Of a DNA stretch of 64,000 bases, positions 31,098-41,937 are shown piece by piece (the stretch's first letter is position 1; each line of letters begins with the position of its first letter). The position numbers were made by a program, and so were the translations under genes. Under the pieces are notes generated by a model, which had not been told where the DNA came from, searched no databases, and saw nothing but the letters and a program-made list of their open reading frames with translations. The stretch covers positions 1-64,000 of the forward strand of contig JAMNYG010000171.1 in NCBI GenBank assembly GCA_023622945.1, read 5' to 3'. The stretch is from Bacillota bacterium (lineage in GTDB: Bacteria > Bacillota > Clostridia > Acetivibrionales > JAMNYG01).

Positions 31098-31913
31098 ATG
31101 AGTAAACTTCATAGAAATGAACGTATTGCCATCATAATGAACATTCTTATGCAAACTCCCTGCACAGTTCTTAACCTGGGGAGATTTACCGAAATGTTCG
31201 GATCTGCCAAGTCCACGCTCAGCGAAGATATGGCCATAATACAGGATATCGTTGAAAAGTATGAACTGGGAATACTTGAAAGCATCCCCGGAGCGGCCGG
31301 AGGCGTAAGGTTTATACCTTCATTTGGCCAGAATAAAATAAGATATATAGCAGAAGAGCTGCGTGAAGAGATACTAAAGGGAGACAGGGTGCTTCCGGGG
31401 GGATATCTTTATATGCTGGATATAATTTATGATCCGGCCAGGATGGATAAGGTGGGGAAAATTTTTGCCGGTAAGTTCTTTCCCCTGGGAGTGGATTATG
31501 TAATAACCGTCGAAACCAAAGGTATCCCTCTTGCCTTTTCTACCGCAAAAAATTTAAACGTGCCGTTGGTAATCGTGCGACACTACAGCGAAGCCACCGA
31601 CGGAGCATCCGTAAATATTAATTATGTTTCGGGTTCCTCAAGGAAAATCCAGACCATGGTGCTGTCCCTCAAGGCATTAAAGAGAAATTCAAGGCTTCTT
31701 TTTATAGATGATTTTATGAAAGGTGGAGGCACTGCAAAAGGAATAACGGAGCTGGCAAAGGAATTTGACTGTGAGGTAGTGGGCATAGGAGTTCTGATAA
31801 AAACCGCCCAGCCTGCCAAGAAGCTGGTGGATGGATGCTACTCCCTTTTGACGTTAAACGGTGTGGATGAAGAAACCGGGCGCATAGATATCGGCCTAAG
31901 CCCTGATCTATAG
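31098..31913 (+). CDS. purR: Pur operon repressor
   Basis: HTH then PRT domain 'LLFIDDFMKGGGTAKGITEL'; ATG after 'cagggggaa'. Confidence 0.93.
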   Translation: MSKLHRNERIAIIMNILMQTPCTVLNLGRFTEMFGSAKSTLSEDMAIIQDIVEKYELGILESIPGAAGGVRFIPSFGQNKIRYIAEELREEILKGDRVLPGGYLYMLDIIYDPARMDKVGKIFAGKFFPLGVDYVITVETKGIPLAFSTAKNLNVPLVIVRHYSEATDGASVNINYVSGSSRKIQTMVLSLKALKRNSRLLFIDDFMKGGGTAKGITELAKEFDCEVVGIGVLIKTAQPAKKLVDGCYSLLTLNGVDEETGRIDIGLSPDL

Positions 31914-32129
31914 ATTTGCCGATATGATTTTTCAGATTTATTGATACATATTGACACGGAAAATGTGCTAACGATATTACATGCTTATTACATAATTAAC
32001 CAAGCAGCAGATTAACAGTTATAAAATGCTTATAATTTTGTATATTTGAAAATTTAAGAAGGAAAAAAGCAATTTATATCGAATATATAAAATACCTAAT
32101 TACACATCTAACGGAAGGTGGGTGCATCC

Positions 32130-32399
32130 ATGGAAATAACTGATATCCGCATTCGCAAGATTGATACCGAAGGCAAAATGAAGGCTGTTGTATCTGTAAC
32201 CTTTGACAATGAATTTGTAGTTCATGATATAAAGGTTATAGAAAGCCAAAACGGCATGTTTATTGCAATGCCGAGCAGAAAAACTCCGGACGGAGAATTC
32301 AGAGATATCGCACACCCGATAAACTCCAGCACGAGAGAAAAGATACAAAAGGCTATTTTAGAGAGATATGAATCCTCTTCAATAGAGATAAATGAATAA
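32130..32399 (+). CDS. spoVG: Septation regulator SpoVG
   Basis: '[64 protein letters not shown]'. Confidence 0.96.
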   Translation: MEITDIRIRKIDTEGKMKAVVSVTFDNEFVVHDIKVIESQNGMFIAMPSRKTPDGEFRDIAHPINSSTREKIQKAILERYESSSIEINE

Positions 32400-32419
32400 G
32401 AGATGATTTTAAATCAGGG

Positions 32420-32473
32420 GGACGGTTTTAATTGGTTTCCTTCTTACCGGGGGATCATTAAAACCGTCCTTTT
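32420..32473 (+). terminator. Terminator-like hairpin after spoVG
   Basis: ggacggttttaat (32420-32432) / attaaaaccgtcc (32457-32469) then tttt. Confidence 0.8.
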
Positions 32474-32731
32474 GATGTGTGGAGGGCAAAATGCCTGTTG
32501 AAAAATGTAGTGAAAAGTGAGAGAATAAAGACTGGTATTGGAACGGATGACTAAATCAAAGTAAATTGCAAAACCTTTGATAAGGCATATTTTGCTTTTA
32601 CCAGGGCTTATTTGCTGATGTTCAAACAGATATCAATACAGGTCTGAATGAATTTGACCTTCATTTAACCATATTTTTGACTTGCGCAGAAAAATGCGCC
32701 TGTAAAAAATAAGCACAGAAGGGGTATTTTC

Positions 32732-33718
32732 ATGAATATTCATGGTAAGGATATAAAGGTTTTTGCAGGTAATGCTCACAGGGCTCTTGCCGAAGAGATA
32801 GCTGAAAAAATAGGCATTCCGGTGGGTAAAGCCACGGTCGGAAAGTTTAGTGACGGCGAAACCGAAGTTAACATAGGTGAAGTTGTACGAGGCTCGGATG
32901 TTTTTATCATCCAGCCTACATGTGCTCCGGTAAATGACAATCTGGTAGAGCTTCTGATAATGATTGATGCTCTGAAGAGGGCTTCCGCAGGAAGGATTAC
33001 CGCCGTCATTCCGTATTTTGGATATGCAAGGCAGGACAGGAAAGCGAAGGCAAGGGATCCCATTTCCGCAAAGCTGGTTGCCAACCTTATTACAGTTGCC
33101 GGGGCGGACAGGGTGCTGACCATGGATTTGCATGCACCACAGCTTCAGGGATTTTTTGATATTCCTGTGGATCACCTGCTGGGCGTACCCATATTGGCGG
33201 AGTACTTTAAAAAGAAATTCCCAGATGCAAGCGATGTGGTTGCAGTCGCGCCTGACATCGGAGGAGTGGGACGTGCCAGGAAATTTGCCGAGAGGCTGGA
33301 CATACCCATAGCCATCATAGACAAGAGAAGACCAAAAGCAAACGTCAGCGAAATCATGAACATCATAGGGGATGTCAAGGACAAGAGGGTAATACTTGTA
33401 GACGATGTAATAGACACCGCAGGCACCATAGTGAATGCGGCAAAAGCGCTGCTTGAGATAGGTGCAAAGGAAATATATGCCTGCTGCACCCATCCCGTGC
33501 TTTCGGGTCCGGCAATAGAGAGGCTGAGCAACTCCGGCATAAAGGAGCTTGTAATTCTGAATACTATTCCGCTGCCAAAAGAGAAGGAAAGAGATTTTAT
33601 CACGGTTCTTTCCACTGCGGAAATATTTGCGGAAGCTATAGAGCGAATATACGGAGACATATCTATAAGCACCCTGTTTACGCAGCAGGATGAACACGTT
33701 GGTGATAAAGGCCATTAA
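32732..33718 (+). CDS. prs: Ribose-phosphate pyrophosphokinase
   Basis: '[49 protein letters not shown]', '[11 protein letters not shown]'. Confidence 0.96.
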   Translation: MNIHGKDIKVFAGNAHRALAEEIAEKIGIPVGKATVGKFSDGETEVNIGEVVRGSDVFIIQPTCAPVNDNLVELLIMIDALKRASAGRITAVIPYFGYARQDRKAKARDPISAKLVANLITVAGADRVLTMDLHAPQLQGFFDIPVDHLLGVPILAEYFKKKFPDASDVVAVAPDIGGVGRARKFAERLDIPIAIIDKRRPKANVSEIMNIIGDVKDKRVILVDDVIDTAGTIVNAAKALLEIGAKEIYACCTHPVLSGPAIERLSNSGIKELVILNTIPLPKEKERDFITVLSTAEIFAEAIERIYGDISISTLFTQQDEHVGDKGH

Positions 33719-33748
33719 GAACTCTGAAAATCGGGAATATAAACCTTG

Positions 33749-33783
33749 AAAAATGAAGAATACTCAGAATATTCTTCATTTTT
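33749..33783 (+). terminator. Rho-independent terminator of prs
   Basis: aaaaatgaagaata ctcagaa tattcttcattttt. Confidence 0.8.
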
Positions 33784-33864
33784 CGTATATCGTATTTTAT
33801 TTTTGAACCTGTAAAACTTGTTCTTTCCTGGTTTTTGCAAGTATATTTCTCAGAGGTGTTGGTT

Positions 33865-34473
33865 TTGGACGAACTGTTTGTGATAGTGGGACTGGGTAAT
33901 CCCGGTGAAAGGTTTGAAAATACCAGGCATAATGTGGGTTTTGATACAGTGGATTTACTGGCTTACAGACTGGGTATAAGGATATCAAGGCTGAAATTTA
34001 AAGCGCTGCTGGGAGAAGGATTTATTGGAAACAAAAAGGTAATGCTGGTAAAACCCCAGACTTTTATGAATTGCAGCGGGGAAAGCGTGAGAGATATTGT
34101 TGAGTGGTATAAAATTCCTGTTAATAATATTATATTAATATATGACGACGTGGACCTTGAACCCGGAAGGATAAGAGTAAGGGGAAAGGGAAGCGCCGGA
34201 ACCCACAACGGCATGAAATCGGTGATATACCAAATACAGTCGGACCAGTTCCCGAGGGTCAGGATAGGCATAGGGAAATCGCCCGACAATTGGGATCTGG
34301 CTGATTATGTATTGTCAAAGTTTACTACTGAAGAAAGAAAGATAATTGACGACAGCATATCCATGGCGGCAGAAGCAGCCATCACCATTGTCAATGACGG
34401 GGTTGAGGCTGCGATGAACAAATTCAACGGCAAAGCAGTATCAAAAGACGGAGAGGCAAAGGAAAATCCATGA
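33865..34473 (+). CDS. pth: Peptidyl-tRNA hydrolase
   Basis: 'VGLGNPGERFENTRHNVGFD', 'KPQTFMNCSGESV', 'KGSAGTHNGMKSVI'; TTG start. Confidence 0.95.
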   Translation: MDELFVIVGLGNPGERFENTRHNVGFDTVDLLAYRLGIRISRLKFKALLGEGFIGNKKVMLVKPQTFMNCSGESVRDIVEWYKIPVNNIILIYDDVDLEPGRIRVRGKGSAGTHNGMKSVIYQIQSDQFPRVRIGIGKSPDNWDLADYVLSKFTTEERKIIDDSISMAAEAAITIVNDGVEAAMNKFNGKAVSKDGEAKENP

Positions 34474-37400
34474 TTAATTTGAGCAAACCGCTTCTTGGCT
34501 TAAGTGAATATAATGACCTGTTAAATTCCCTTCGCAGTTATTCAACGCCCATAAATTTAAACGGGCTGGCTGATTCCCAAAAAGTTCATGTTGTATATTC
34601 CGTTTGCAGACACCTTGAATCCAGGGGAATATTTATAACTTACAATGAAATGCAGGCAAGGAAGGCCCATGAAGACTTTTCCTTCTTCCTTGGAGAGGAT
34701 GCCGTGTTTTTCCCCTCCAGGGAGATAATGCTTCATGACATAGAGGCAAAAAGCTATGACGACGTTTTTGAGAGAATTAAGGCTCTGAGCAGGATTGTAA
34801 ACAAGGAATACAAAATTGTGGTTACTTCGGTCGAAGCGATTATACAGAAGCTGATTTCCAGGGATTTGTTCCAAAACAATATTTTGATGTTGGAGCAGGG
34901 TGTAAGGATCGATCTTTCAGACTTTACCCAAAAGATGATTTCCATGGGCTATGAGAGGGTTGGCACCGTAGAAGGGAAAGGGCAGTTTTCAATAAGAGGC
35001 GGCATCATAGACGTCTTTTCGGTGGATTCCGATTATGCAGTGAGAATGGAACTGTTTGATGACGAGATTGATTCCATAAGAAGGTTTGACATAGTTACGC
35101 AGCGTTCCATAGACAGGCTTGCGTCCACGTGTATCCTGCCCGCAAGGGAGGTCACCTATTCCCCGAAAAAAAGGCAGGAGATTATAGGCAAGATTAAAAA
35201 GGATCTGGATGAACAGCTGAAAAGACTAAGCAAGAAAGATGCCGGATTAAGAAAGCACCTGAAGGAGCGAATAGAATCCGATATAGAAAAGCTGGACAGC
35301 AGCTATTATTTCCCGGGAATTGACAGAATATTGCCATATATAATTGACCAGCCCGGCGACATCATGGATTATGCCCATGATGCCCTGGTATTTGTTGACG
35401 AACCTTCCAGAATGCAGCAGAGAATAGAAAACGTCCTCATGGAATTCCAGGAAAGCTGCAAAACCCTGCTGGAAAAAGGAAATATCCTTCCGTCTGTCCT
35501 TGAAATGCATTATGATTATGCCGACATTGAAAAGAAACTGGATGCATGCACCACTGTTTACTTACAGACCATTCCTACCGAAAGATCAGGATATGAAAAG
35601 TGTAAACGGTATAGTTTTTCAGCAAAGCAGATCACCTCATATCACGGGAAGATGGACCTTTTGGTGAAGGACATCCTCCAGTGGAAACAGGCAGGAAGCC
35701 GTATAATTGTGCTGTCAGGGACCAGAGGAAAAGGAGAAAGACTTCTTGAGACTTTGGAAACATCCGGGGTACACGCTTTCTATTCGGAAGAACCGGATAT
35801 TGACCTGATTCCTGGTCAGGTTATGGTAACAAGGGGCAGTCTCAACAAAGGATTTGAATATCCTTCAATTGGGCTGGTGGTTGTCAGCGACAAGGAGATC
35901 TTCGGGCAGGACAGAAAATTAAGAAAGCCCAGGAGACATAAGGACGGTGACAGAATAAGGACGTTCACCGATCTTAAAATCGGGGATTATGTTGTTCACC
36001 AGACCCATGGAATAGGCCAGTATGTAGGAATAGAAAAACTTGTGGTGGAGAACGTCAAAAAGGATTACCTGAAAATCCGTTACCAGGACGGAGATTTTTT
36101 GTACATTCCTACAAATCAGCTGGACCTCATACAGAAATATATAGGCACCGAGGGAAAAACTCCCAGGCTCAGCAGGCTTGGAGGTACCGACTGGGCAAGG
36201 ACAAAGAAAAAGGTCAAAGAATCCCTGAGGAAACTTGCGGAAGACCTGGTCAAGCTGTATGCCCAAAGGCAATCTGTCAAAGGCTATGCCTTTTCAAAGG
36301 ACACCGTATGGCAAAAGCAGTTTGAGGAGATGTTCCCGTACGAGGAGACGGAGGATCAGCTGAAATGCATAGAAGAAATCAAGAGGGACATGGAATCCGA
36401 CAAGGTTATGGACAGGCTGTTGTGCGGGGATGTGGGTTACGGGAAAACAGAGGTGGCTATCAGGGCGGTCTTTAAAGCGGTGATGGATGGAAAGCAGGTT
36501 GCTTTCCTGGTTCCTACCACCATTCTTGCCCAGCAGCATTATACAAACTTCAGGGAGAGAATGAAGGACTTTCCGATAACAGTGGATGTTTTAAGCCGTT
36601 TTCGTTCACCTAGCGAGCAAAAACGCATAATAAAAGATCTGAAATCGGGAAAAATTGATGTGTTGATAGGAACCCACAGGATGCTTCAGAAGGACGTGGA
36701 GTTTAAAAACCTGGGACTGCTGGTAATAGACGAAGAACAGCGATTTGGTGTGGCTCATAAGGAAAGGCTTAAGACATTGAAGACCAATGTTGATGTGCTG
36801 ACTTTAACGGCAACTCCCATACCGAGGACTCTGCATATGTCCCTTGTGGGAATAAGGGATATAAGCATTATAGAAGATCCCCCCGAGGAACGCTATCCGG
36901 TCCAGACATACGTTATGGAATATAATCCGGATGTCATAAGGGATGCCATCATAAGGGAACTGGGCAGAAAAGGCCAGGTATTCTACCTGTTTAACAGGGT
37001 GAGATCAATTCATCTGAAGGCGTCCCAGATCCAGAAGATGATACCTGAGGCAAGGATAGCCGTAGCCCATGGTCAGATGGAGGAGAGCGAGCTTGAAAAC
37101 GTAATGCTTGATTTTATAAACGGCGATTATGATATCCTGGTCTGCACCACCATAATTGAGTCAGGGCTTGATATGCCCAATGTAAACACCATCATCGTGG
37201 AAGATGCGGACAGACTGGGGCTGGCCCAGCTTTATCAGCTGAGGGGGAGGGTTGGTCGCTCCAACCGGCAGGCCTATGCATATATAACCTACAAGAAGGA
37301 TAAGGTGCTGCAGGAAACTGCAGAAAAAAGGCTTCAGGCCATTAAGGAATTTACCGAGTTCGGCTCCGGTTTTAAAATTGCCATGAGGGATCTGGAGATA

Positions 37401-37982
37401 AGAGGTGCAGGAAACCTTCTCGGACCGGAACAGCACGGACACATGGATTCGGTGGGATATGAAATGTATTGCAGGCTCCTTGAGGAGGCCATAAAAGAGG
37501 TTAAGGGCGAAGTCACTTCTGAGTACGATAATGAGATTTCAATTGATATTAAGGTTGATGCATATATAGACGACGATTATATAGAAGATGAAGAACAGAA
37601 GATCGAGATGTACAAGAGGATAGCATCCATCCGGGATGAAAATGACGTTCTGGATGTGCAGGACGAGCTTATAGACCGCTACGGCGACATACCTGGGCCG
37701 GTAAGCAACCTGATATCCATTGCGTATATCAAGGCGCTGGCGAGGGACGCAGGATTTTCATCCGTTTCCCAGAAGGGGGGCTCAGTTATCCTTCAGTGCA
37801 GGAATGAAAAGAGTTTAAACCTGGAGGTTATAAGCAGGTTAAGCTCCAAATATAAAGGACAGATACTTTTCAATGCAGGAGCTTCCCCGTATCTGGTATA
37901 CAAGACCAACCAGGCCGACGGTGAAAAACTGCTGGATAATATTAAAATTCTATTACAGGATATTAAAAGTTTTGCAGTGTAA
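34470..37982 (+). CDS. mfd: Transcription-repair coupling factor
   Basis: 1170 aa; RID 'DYVVHQTHGIGQYVGIEKLVV', helicase 'LLCGDVGYGKTEVAIRA', 'DEEQRFGVAHKERLK'; ATGA overlap with pth. Confidence 0.97.
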   Translation: MINLSKPLLGLSEYNDLLNSLRSYSTPINLNGLADSQKVHVVYSVCRHLESRGIFITYNEMQARKAHEDFSFFLGEDAVFFPSREIMLHDIEAKSYDDVFERIKALSRIVNKEYKIVVTSVEAIIQKLISRDLFQNNILMLEQGVRIDLSDFTQKMISMGYERVGTVEGKGQFSIRGGIIDVFSVDSDYAVRMELFDDEIDSIRRFDIVTQRSIDRLASTCILPAREVTYSPKKRQEIIGKIKKDLDEQLKRLSKKDAGLRKHLKERIESDIEKLDSSYYFPGIDRILPYIIDQPGDIMDYAHDALVFVDEPSRMQQRIENVLMEFQESCKTLLEKGNILPSVLEMHYDYADIEKKLDACTTVYLQTIPTERSGYEKCKRYSFSAKQITSYHGKMDLLVKDILQWKQAGSRIIVLSGTRGKGERLLETLETSGVHAFYSEEPDIDLIPGQVMVTRGSLNKGFEYPSIGLVVVSDKEIFGQDRKLRKPRRHKDGDRIRTFTDLKIGDYVVHQTHGIGQYVGIEKLVVENVKKDYLKIRYQDGDFLYIPTNQLDLIQKYIGTEGKTPRLSRLGGTDWARTKKKVKESLRKLAEDLVKLYAQRQSVKGYAFSKDTVWQKQFEEMFPYEETEDQLKCIEEIKRDMESDKVMDRLLCGDVGYGKTEVAIRAVFKAVMDGKQVAFLVPTTILAQQHYTNFRERMKDFPITVDVLSRFRSPSEQKRIIKDLKSGKIDVLIGTHRMLQKDVEFKNLGLLVIDEEQRFGVAHKERLKTLKTNVDVLTLTATPIPRTLHMSLVGIRDISIIEDPPEERYPVQTYVMEYNPDVIRDAIIRELGRKGQVFYLFNRVRSIHLKASQIQKMIPEARIAVAHGQMEESELENVMLDFINGDYDILVCTTIIESGLDMPNVNTIIVEDADRLGLAQLYQLRGRVGRSNRQAYAYITYKKDKVLQETAEKRLQAIKEFTEFGSGFKIAMRDLEIRGAGNLLGPEQHGHMDSVGYEMYCRLLEEAIKEVKGEVTSEYDNEISIDIKVDAYIDDDYIEDEEQKIEMYKRIASIRDENDVLDVQDELIDRYGDIPGPVSNLISIAYIKALARDAGFSSVSQKGGSVILQCRNEKSLNLEVISRLSSKYKGQILFNAGASPYLVYKTNQADGEKLLDNIKILLQDIKSFAV

Positions 37983-38031
37983 TACATTATTAAGTATAAT
38001 GGTGTTAAGATTATAGTAGGGAGAGATATGC

Positions 38032-39147
38032 TTGGAAAAAAATAATGAGATAAACAGCGGAAAAAGTTCATTTCTTAAATACTGGAAAATCGGTGTTATA
38101 GCCGTAGCTGTCCTGATAATAGGTGCCATTGGGTTTGGAATATACGCTTATGTTTCAGGTAGCTATGTTGCAAAAATAGGAGACGAAAAAATCAGCAAGA
38201 AAGAATTTATTTTCTTTTTGTCCCAGATAAAAGCCGAGATGCTTTACAAGGAAGGTGTATCTGTCGGGGAAGAGGAAACATTCTGGCAGACCAAGATTGG
38301 AAATGAATATCCTATTGATATAGCCAAAAGGCAGGCCCTGGATTTTGAAAAGGAAATAAAAATTCAGCTTATAAAAGCGAAAGAAAGAGGAATCAAGCTG
38401 GAAAAGTCAGATTATGAAAATATTGATGCTTTCATAGATACGTTTATACAGCAGTCCGGAGGCACCAGGACCACAGCAGGCCAGCTTTCTCAGGCCCTTT
38501 ACGGGGTTACCCTGGGAGAGCTTGAAAGGATATATAAGGATATTGTGCTTGCAAGCAAGTATATGAACGTAAGGCTTCAGGAGATAAGCGTAACGGATGA
38601 GGATATTCAATCCTACTACGAGAAGAATCCGGACAAATTCAAGAATGATACCGAATTCAGGGAAGATGCCGAAGAGGCCGTATGGGCAAGACATATACTG
38701 TTTAAGACGATAGATGAAAATGGTGAAGAGTATCCCGCCGAAAAGGTTGAAGCCATAAGAAAAGAAGCAGAAGAGGTTCTGAAGAGGGCAAAAAGCGGTG
38801 AGGATTTTGTAGAACTGGTTAAGGAATTTTCAGAAGACGGTTCTGCACCGTACGGTGGGGATTATGTATTTGGCAGAGGCAAGATGGACAAAGCTTTTGA
38901 GGAAGCTGCTTTCTCGCTTCAGCCGGGAGAAATAAGCGATCTTGTAAAGTCCCAGTTTGGATATCATATTATAAAGGTTGAAGAAAAAATTGCAAAGGAT
39001 CAGCCGGTAAGCCTGAGAATAGCAAAAGAATACAGAGAATACGGTCCGTATTTTGTGAAATTCAGCATTTATGACGATGAGCTTAACGAGTTGAAAAACC
39101 AATACCAGATTGAAATAAATCAAAAAGTTTATGATTCAATAAAATAA
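38032..39147 (+). CDS. Membrane-anchored PpiC-type peptidyl-prolyl isomerase (PrsA-like)
   Basis: N-terminal TM, SurA-N-like, 'ARHILFKT...VELVKEFSEDGSAPYGGDYVFGRGKMDKAFEEAAFSLQPGEISDLVKSQFGYHIIKVEEK'. Confidence 0.9.
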   Translation: MEKNNEINSGKSSFLKYWKIGVIAVAVLIIGAIGFGIYAYVSGSYVAKIGDEKISKKEFIFFLSQIKAEMLYKEGVSVGEEETFWQTKIGNEYPIDIAKRQALDFEKEIKIQLIKAKERGIKLEKSDYENIDAFIDTFIQQSGGTRTTAGQLSQALYGVTLGELERIYKDIVLASKYMNVRLQEISVTDEDIQSYYEKNPDKFKNDTEFREDAEEAVWARHILFKTIDENGEEYPAEKVEAIRKEAEEVLKRAKSGEDFVELVKEFSEDGSAPYGGDYVFGRGKMDKAFEEAAFSLQPGEISDLVKSQFGYHIIKVEEKIAKDQPVSLRIAKEYREYGPYFVKFSIYDDELNELKNQYQIEINQKVYDSIK

Positions 39148-39254
39148 TAACCCGTTGCAAAGAATTCATTGTAAACAATTAATCGGTTATGACTCAAAAA
39201 ATTAATAAGTTATTATTTCGAAAGCTATGACTTACAAAACTTGTGATCAGCAGG

Positions 39255-39286
39255 AAAAACCCGGTCTTAAAGCCGGGTTTTTTTAT
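39255..39286 (+). terminator. Rho-independent terminator
   Basis: aaacccggtc ttaaa gccgggttttttt. Confidence 0.85.
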
Positions 39287-39394
39287 ATCATTTTCATAAA
39301 GTTATCACATTCACCAATTATGTATAAAAGTCCAAGAAAAAAATAATAATAAAGTCGAACCCCAAAATATAAACTATCCAAGGAGGAGTGAAAA

Positions 39395-39949
39395 TTGAAG
39401 GCAACTGGAATAGTCAGGCGCATAGACGATCTCGGCAGAGTAGTAATTCCTAAGGAAATCAGAAGGACCTTGAGAATAAGAGAGGGGGACCCCCTGGAGA
39501 TATTTACCGACAAAGAGGGCGAGGTAATACTTAAAAAATATTCACCCATCGGGGAATTAGGTGATTTCGCTGCCCAGTATGCCGAGTCTCTTCATAAGAC
39601 CAGCGGCCATATCACCTGCATTGCAGACAGGGATACCATCATTGCCGTGTCAGGAGCTTCAAAGAAGGAATTCCTGGAGAAATCCTTAAGCCAGGAACTT
39701 GAGCGCATCATTGAAGAGAAGACAACCCTTGTGGTAAAATCTCCTGAGGACAAGCCAATAGCCATAACCGCTGATGAAACTGGTGAACGCAGGTATTCAG
39801 CCCAGGTGATTTCACCGATAATCGCTGAGGGCGATCCTATCGGTGCGGTTATACTTTTATCTACGGATCCCAACGCGCAAATGGGTGAAGTTGAAGCAAA
39901 GCTTGCTCAATCAGCTGCAGGTTTCCTTGGCAAGCAGATGGAGCAGTAA
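39395..39949 (+). CDS. spoVT: Stage V sporulation protein T
   Basis: 'MKATGIVRRIDDLGRVVIPKEIRRTLRIREGDPLEIFTDKEGEVILKKYSPIGELGDFA'. Confidence 0.97.
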   Translation: MKATGIVRRIDDLGRVVIPKEIRRTLRIREGDPLEIFTDKEGEVILKKYSPIGELGDFAAQYAESLHKTSGHITCIADRDTIIAVSGASKKEFLEKSLSQELERIIEEKTTLVVKSPEDKPIAITADETGERRYSAQVISPIIAEGDPIGAVILLSTDPNAQMGEVEAKLAQSAAGFLGKQMEQ

Positions 39950-39976
39950 GACATATATGATTGAAATACGGTCAGG

Positions 39977-40012
39977 AATAACAGGTAATAAAGTATTACC
40001 TGTTATTTTTTT
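39977..40012 (+). terminator. Rho-independent terminator of spoVT
   Basis: aataacaggtaata aag tattacctgttatttttt. Confidence 0.85.
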
Positions 40013-40205
40013 ATGCCGGTTTTGGAGAAGGCTTTCTGTCAGGCTTGTCAGTATAAAAATTTTACAAAAGCATGTAAAAAACATATAATATAAGCAACAT
40101 GATATGATAATGAACGGGGATGTTTCTCTTTGGCGGGGAAGTGCTTCGTAGTTTGAAAAGCGTCCCCATACCGCTGTAAGAAAAGAATTCAGAGGAGATA
40201 AGACG

Positions 40206-41030
40206 ATGATTAAGGAGAAGTACGAGTTTTCAGATCTGGTAGATATAATGAAACTATTAAGAAGCGAACAGGGCTGTCCCTGGGACAGGGAGCAGACTCA
40301 TGAAAGCCTTAAAAAGTACTTAATAGAGGAGACATACGAGGTCCTGGAAGCAATTGATATGAATGATAAGGACAAGCTCTGCGAGGAGCTGGGCGACCTC
40401 CTTCTCCAGATAATCTTCCACGCGCAGATTGCTGCGGAAGAAGGCAGGTTTGATATTAACGATGTAATAACCGGCATAAGCCGCAAAATGGTGTCAAGAC
40501 ATACCCACGTGTTTGGACAAGATAAGGCGGAAACCCCTGACCAGGTGGTTGAGAACTGGGAAGCAATCAAGAAAAAGGAGAAGGGGATGAACAGCCAGAC
40601 TGAAGTGCTTAAATCAGTTCCCTCTAACCTGCCTGCTCTTATGAGAAGTTACAAGGTTCAACAGAAGGCAGCCCAGGTGGGTTTTGACTGGGACAATATA
40701 GATGATGCATTTAATAAGGTTTTGGAGGAAATACATGAGTTTAAGGATGTATATAAGAGTAAAAATGTGGCAAGAATAACTGATGAACTGGGAGATGTGC
40801 TCTTTGCAATAGTCAATGTCTCAAGGTTTTTAAATATTCAGCCTGAGCTTGCATTGACAAATACCGTAAACAAGTTTATCAGGAGGTTTGAGTATATCGA
40901 AACCGAGAGCGCTAAGGCAGGCAAAAAGTTAACCGACATGAAGCTTGAGGAAATGGATGAGCTTTGGAATGCTGCAAAGAAGCACTTTTCCGGAACGGAG
41001 AAACAAAATACGGATAGCCAAAATAAATAG
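40206..41030 (+). CDS. mazG: Nucleoside triphosphate pyrophosphohydrolase MazG
   Basis: 'LRSEQGCPWDREQTHESLKKYLIEETYEVLEAID', 'ELGDLLLQIIFHAQIA'. Confidence 0.95.
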   Translation: MIKEKYEFSDLVDIMKLLRSEQGCPWDREQTHESLKKYLIEETYEVLEAIDMNDKDKLCEELGDLLLQIIFHAQIAAEEGRFDINDVITGISRKMVSRHTHVFGQDKAETPDQVVENWEAIKKKEKGMNSQTEVLKSVPSNLPALMRSYKVQQKAAQVGFDWDNIDDAFNKVLEEIHEFKDVYKSKNVARITDELGDVLFAIVNVSRFLNIQPELALTNTVNKFIRRFEYIETESAKAGKKLTDMKLEEMDELWNAAKKHFSGTEKQNTDSQNK

Positions 41031-41042
41031 GAGGTTGGGAAA

Positions 41043-41318
41043 ATGAACAAAGCGGAGTTAATTGCAAAAATGGCCGAAAAAAGCGAACTGTCCAAGAAGG
41101 ATGCCGAAAAAGCGCTGAATGCATTTATCGAGAGCGTTGAAGAGGCGCTGGTTCGCGGAGATAAGGTACAGCTTGTAGGCTTCGGATCTTTTGAAGTAAG
41201 AAACCGTGCGGCCAGAAAAGGAAGAAATCCTCAGACCAATGCCGAAATAATAATTCCGGCTGCCAGGACACCTATATTCAGGGTAGGAAAAGGATTAAGA
41301 GACGCGCTGAATAAGTGA
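41043..41318 (+). CDS. hup: HU-family DNA-binding protein
   Basis: 'MNKAELIAKMAEKSELSKKDAEKALNAFIESVEEAL...GFGSFEVRNRAARKGRNPQT'. Confidence 0.96.
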   Translation: MNKAELIAKMAEKSELSKKDAEKALNAFIESVEEALVRGDKVQLVGFGSFEVRNRAARKGRNPQTNAEIIIPAARTPIFRVGKGLRDALNK

Positions 41319-41372
41319 TATATTTATAGGAGGCTGCAAAAAAGCCTCCTGCTGATTTTAGGGGGGATCAAA

Positions 41373-41615
41373 ATGAGAATTGATAAGTACCTGAAAACAT
41401 CCAGGCTTATAAAAAGGCGCACGTTAGCCAATGAAGCCTGTGAACAGGGAAGGGTCAAAATAAACGGAAAAGTTGCCAAACCCGGCGACCAGGTAAAAGT
41501 AGGAGACATAGTGGAGATCCAGTTCGGAAACAGCGTTACCAAAGTGGAAGTGACCTCGATAGCCGAACACTTTGCGAAGGAGAATGCAAAGGAAATGTAC
41601 GTCGTCAGATCATAA
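41373..41615 (+). CDS. rqcP: S4-domain RNA-binding protein (YabO/RqcP)
   Basis: 'MRIDKYLKTSRLIKRRTLANEACEQGRVKINGKVAKPGDQVKVGDIVEIQFG'; conserved position after hup/mazG. Confidence 0.92.
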   Translation: MRIDKYLKTSRLIKRRTLANEACEQGRVKINGKVAKPGDQVKVGDIVEIQFGNSVTKVEVTSIAEHFAKENAKEMYVVRS

Positions 41616-41624
41616 AGCAGTCAT

Positions 41625-41700
41625 CGTATGATAAACCGGTTATCGTATGAAAACCGGATGAACAAATGATAAACCGGATGAATAAATGATAAATCGGATG
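41625..41700. repeat. About 20-bp tandem repeat (aaccggatgaataaatgata)
   Basis: aaccggatgaacaaatgata / aaccggatgaataaatgata / aatcggatgaaaaaa with degenerate upstream copies. Confidence 0.65.
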
Positions 41701-41701
41701 A

Positions 41702-41738
41702 AAAAACACCTTAACTTTATGTTAAGGTGTTTTTTATT
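41702..41738 (+). terminator. Rho-independent terminator
   Basis: aaaaacaccttaac tttat gttaaggtgtttttt. Confidence 0.88.
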
Positions 41739-41937
41739 CATTTTTTCAGTAGTACATGCATAGATATTAGACGAGGCGATATGTTCGTGTCTCTGCCTGC
41801 CGCAGAGGACTCCTCCCGGATATGCCGGACATTTGATATATCGTTTCGCTCATTTAAAGTTACAACTGTATGTAATTTTTTCTGCATATAACTTGTTCTT
41901 ATATCTTGCATTGAGTAATAATGTGGGGAGGATTAAG

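Noticed and set aside
32633-33715. 360-aa minus-strand ORF
   Set aside because: Exact antisense shadow of prs, which is unambiguous.
41833-41937. N-terminal extension of YabP in the ORF track
   Set aside because: A clear RBS (ggggagg) precedes ATG 41938, giving the canonical YabP start.
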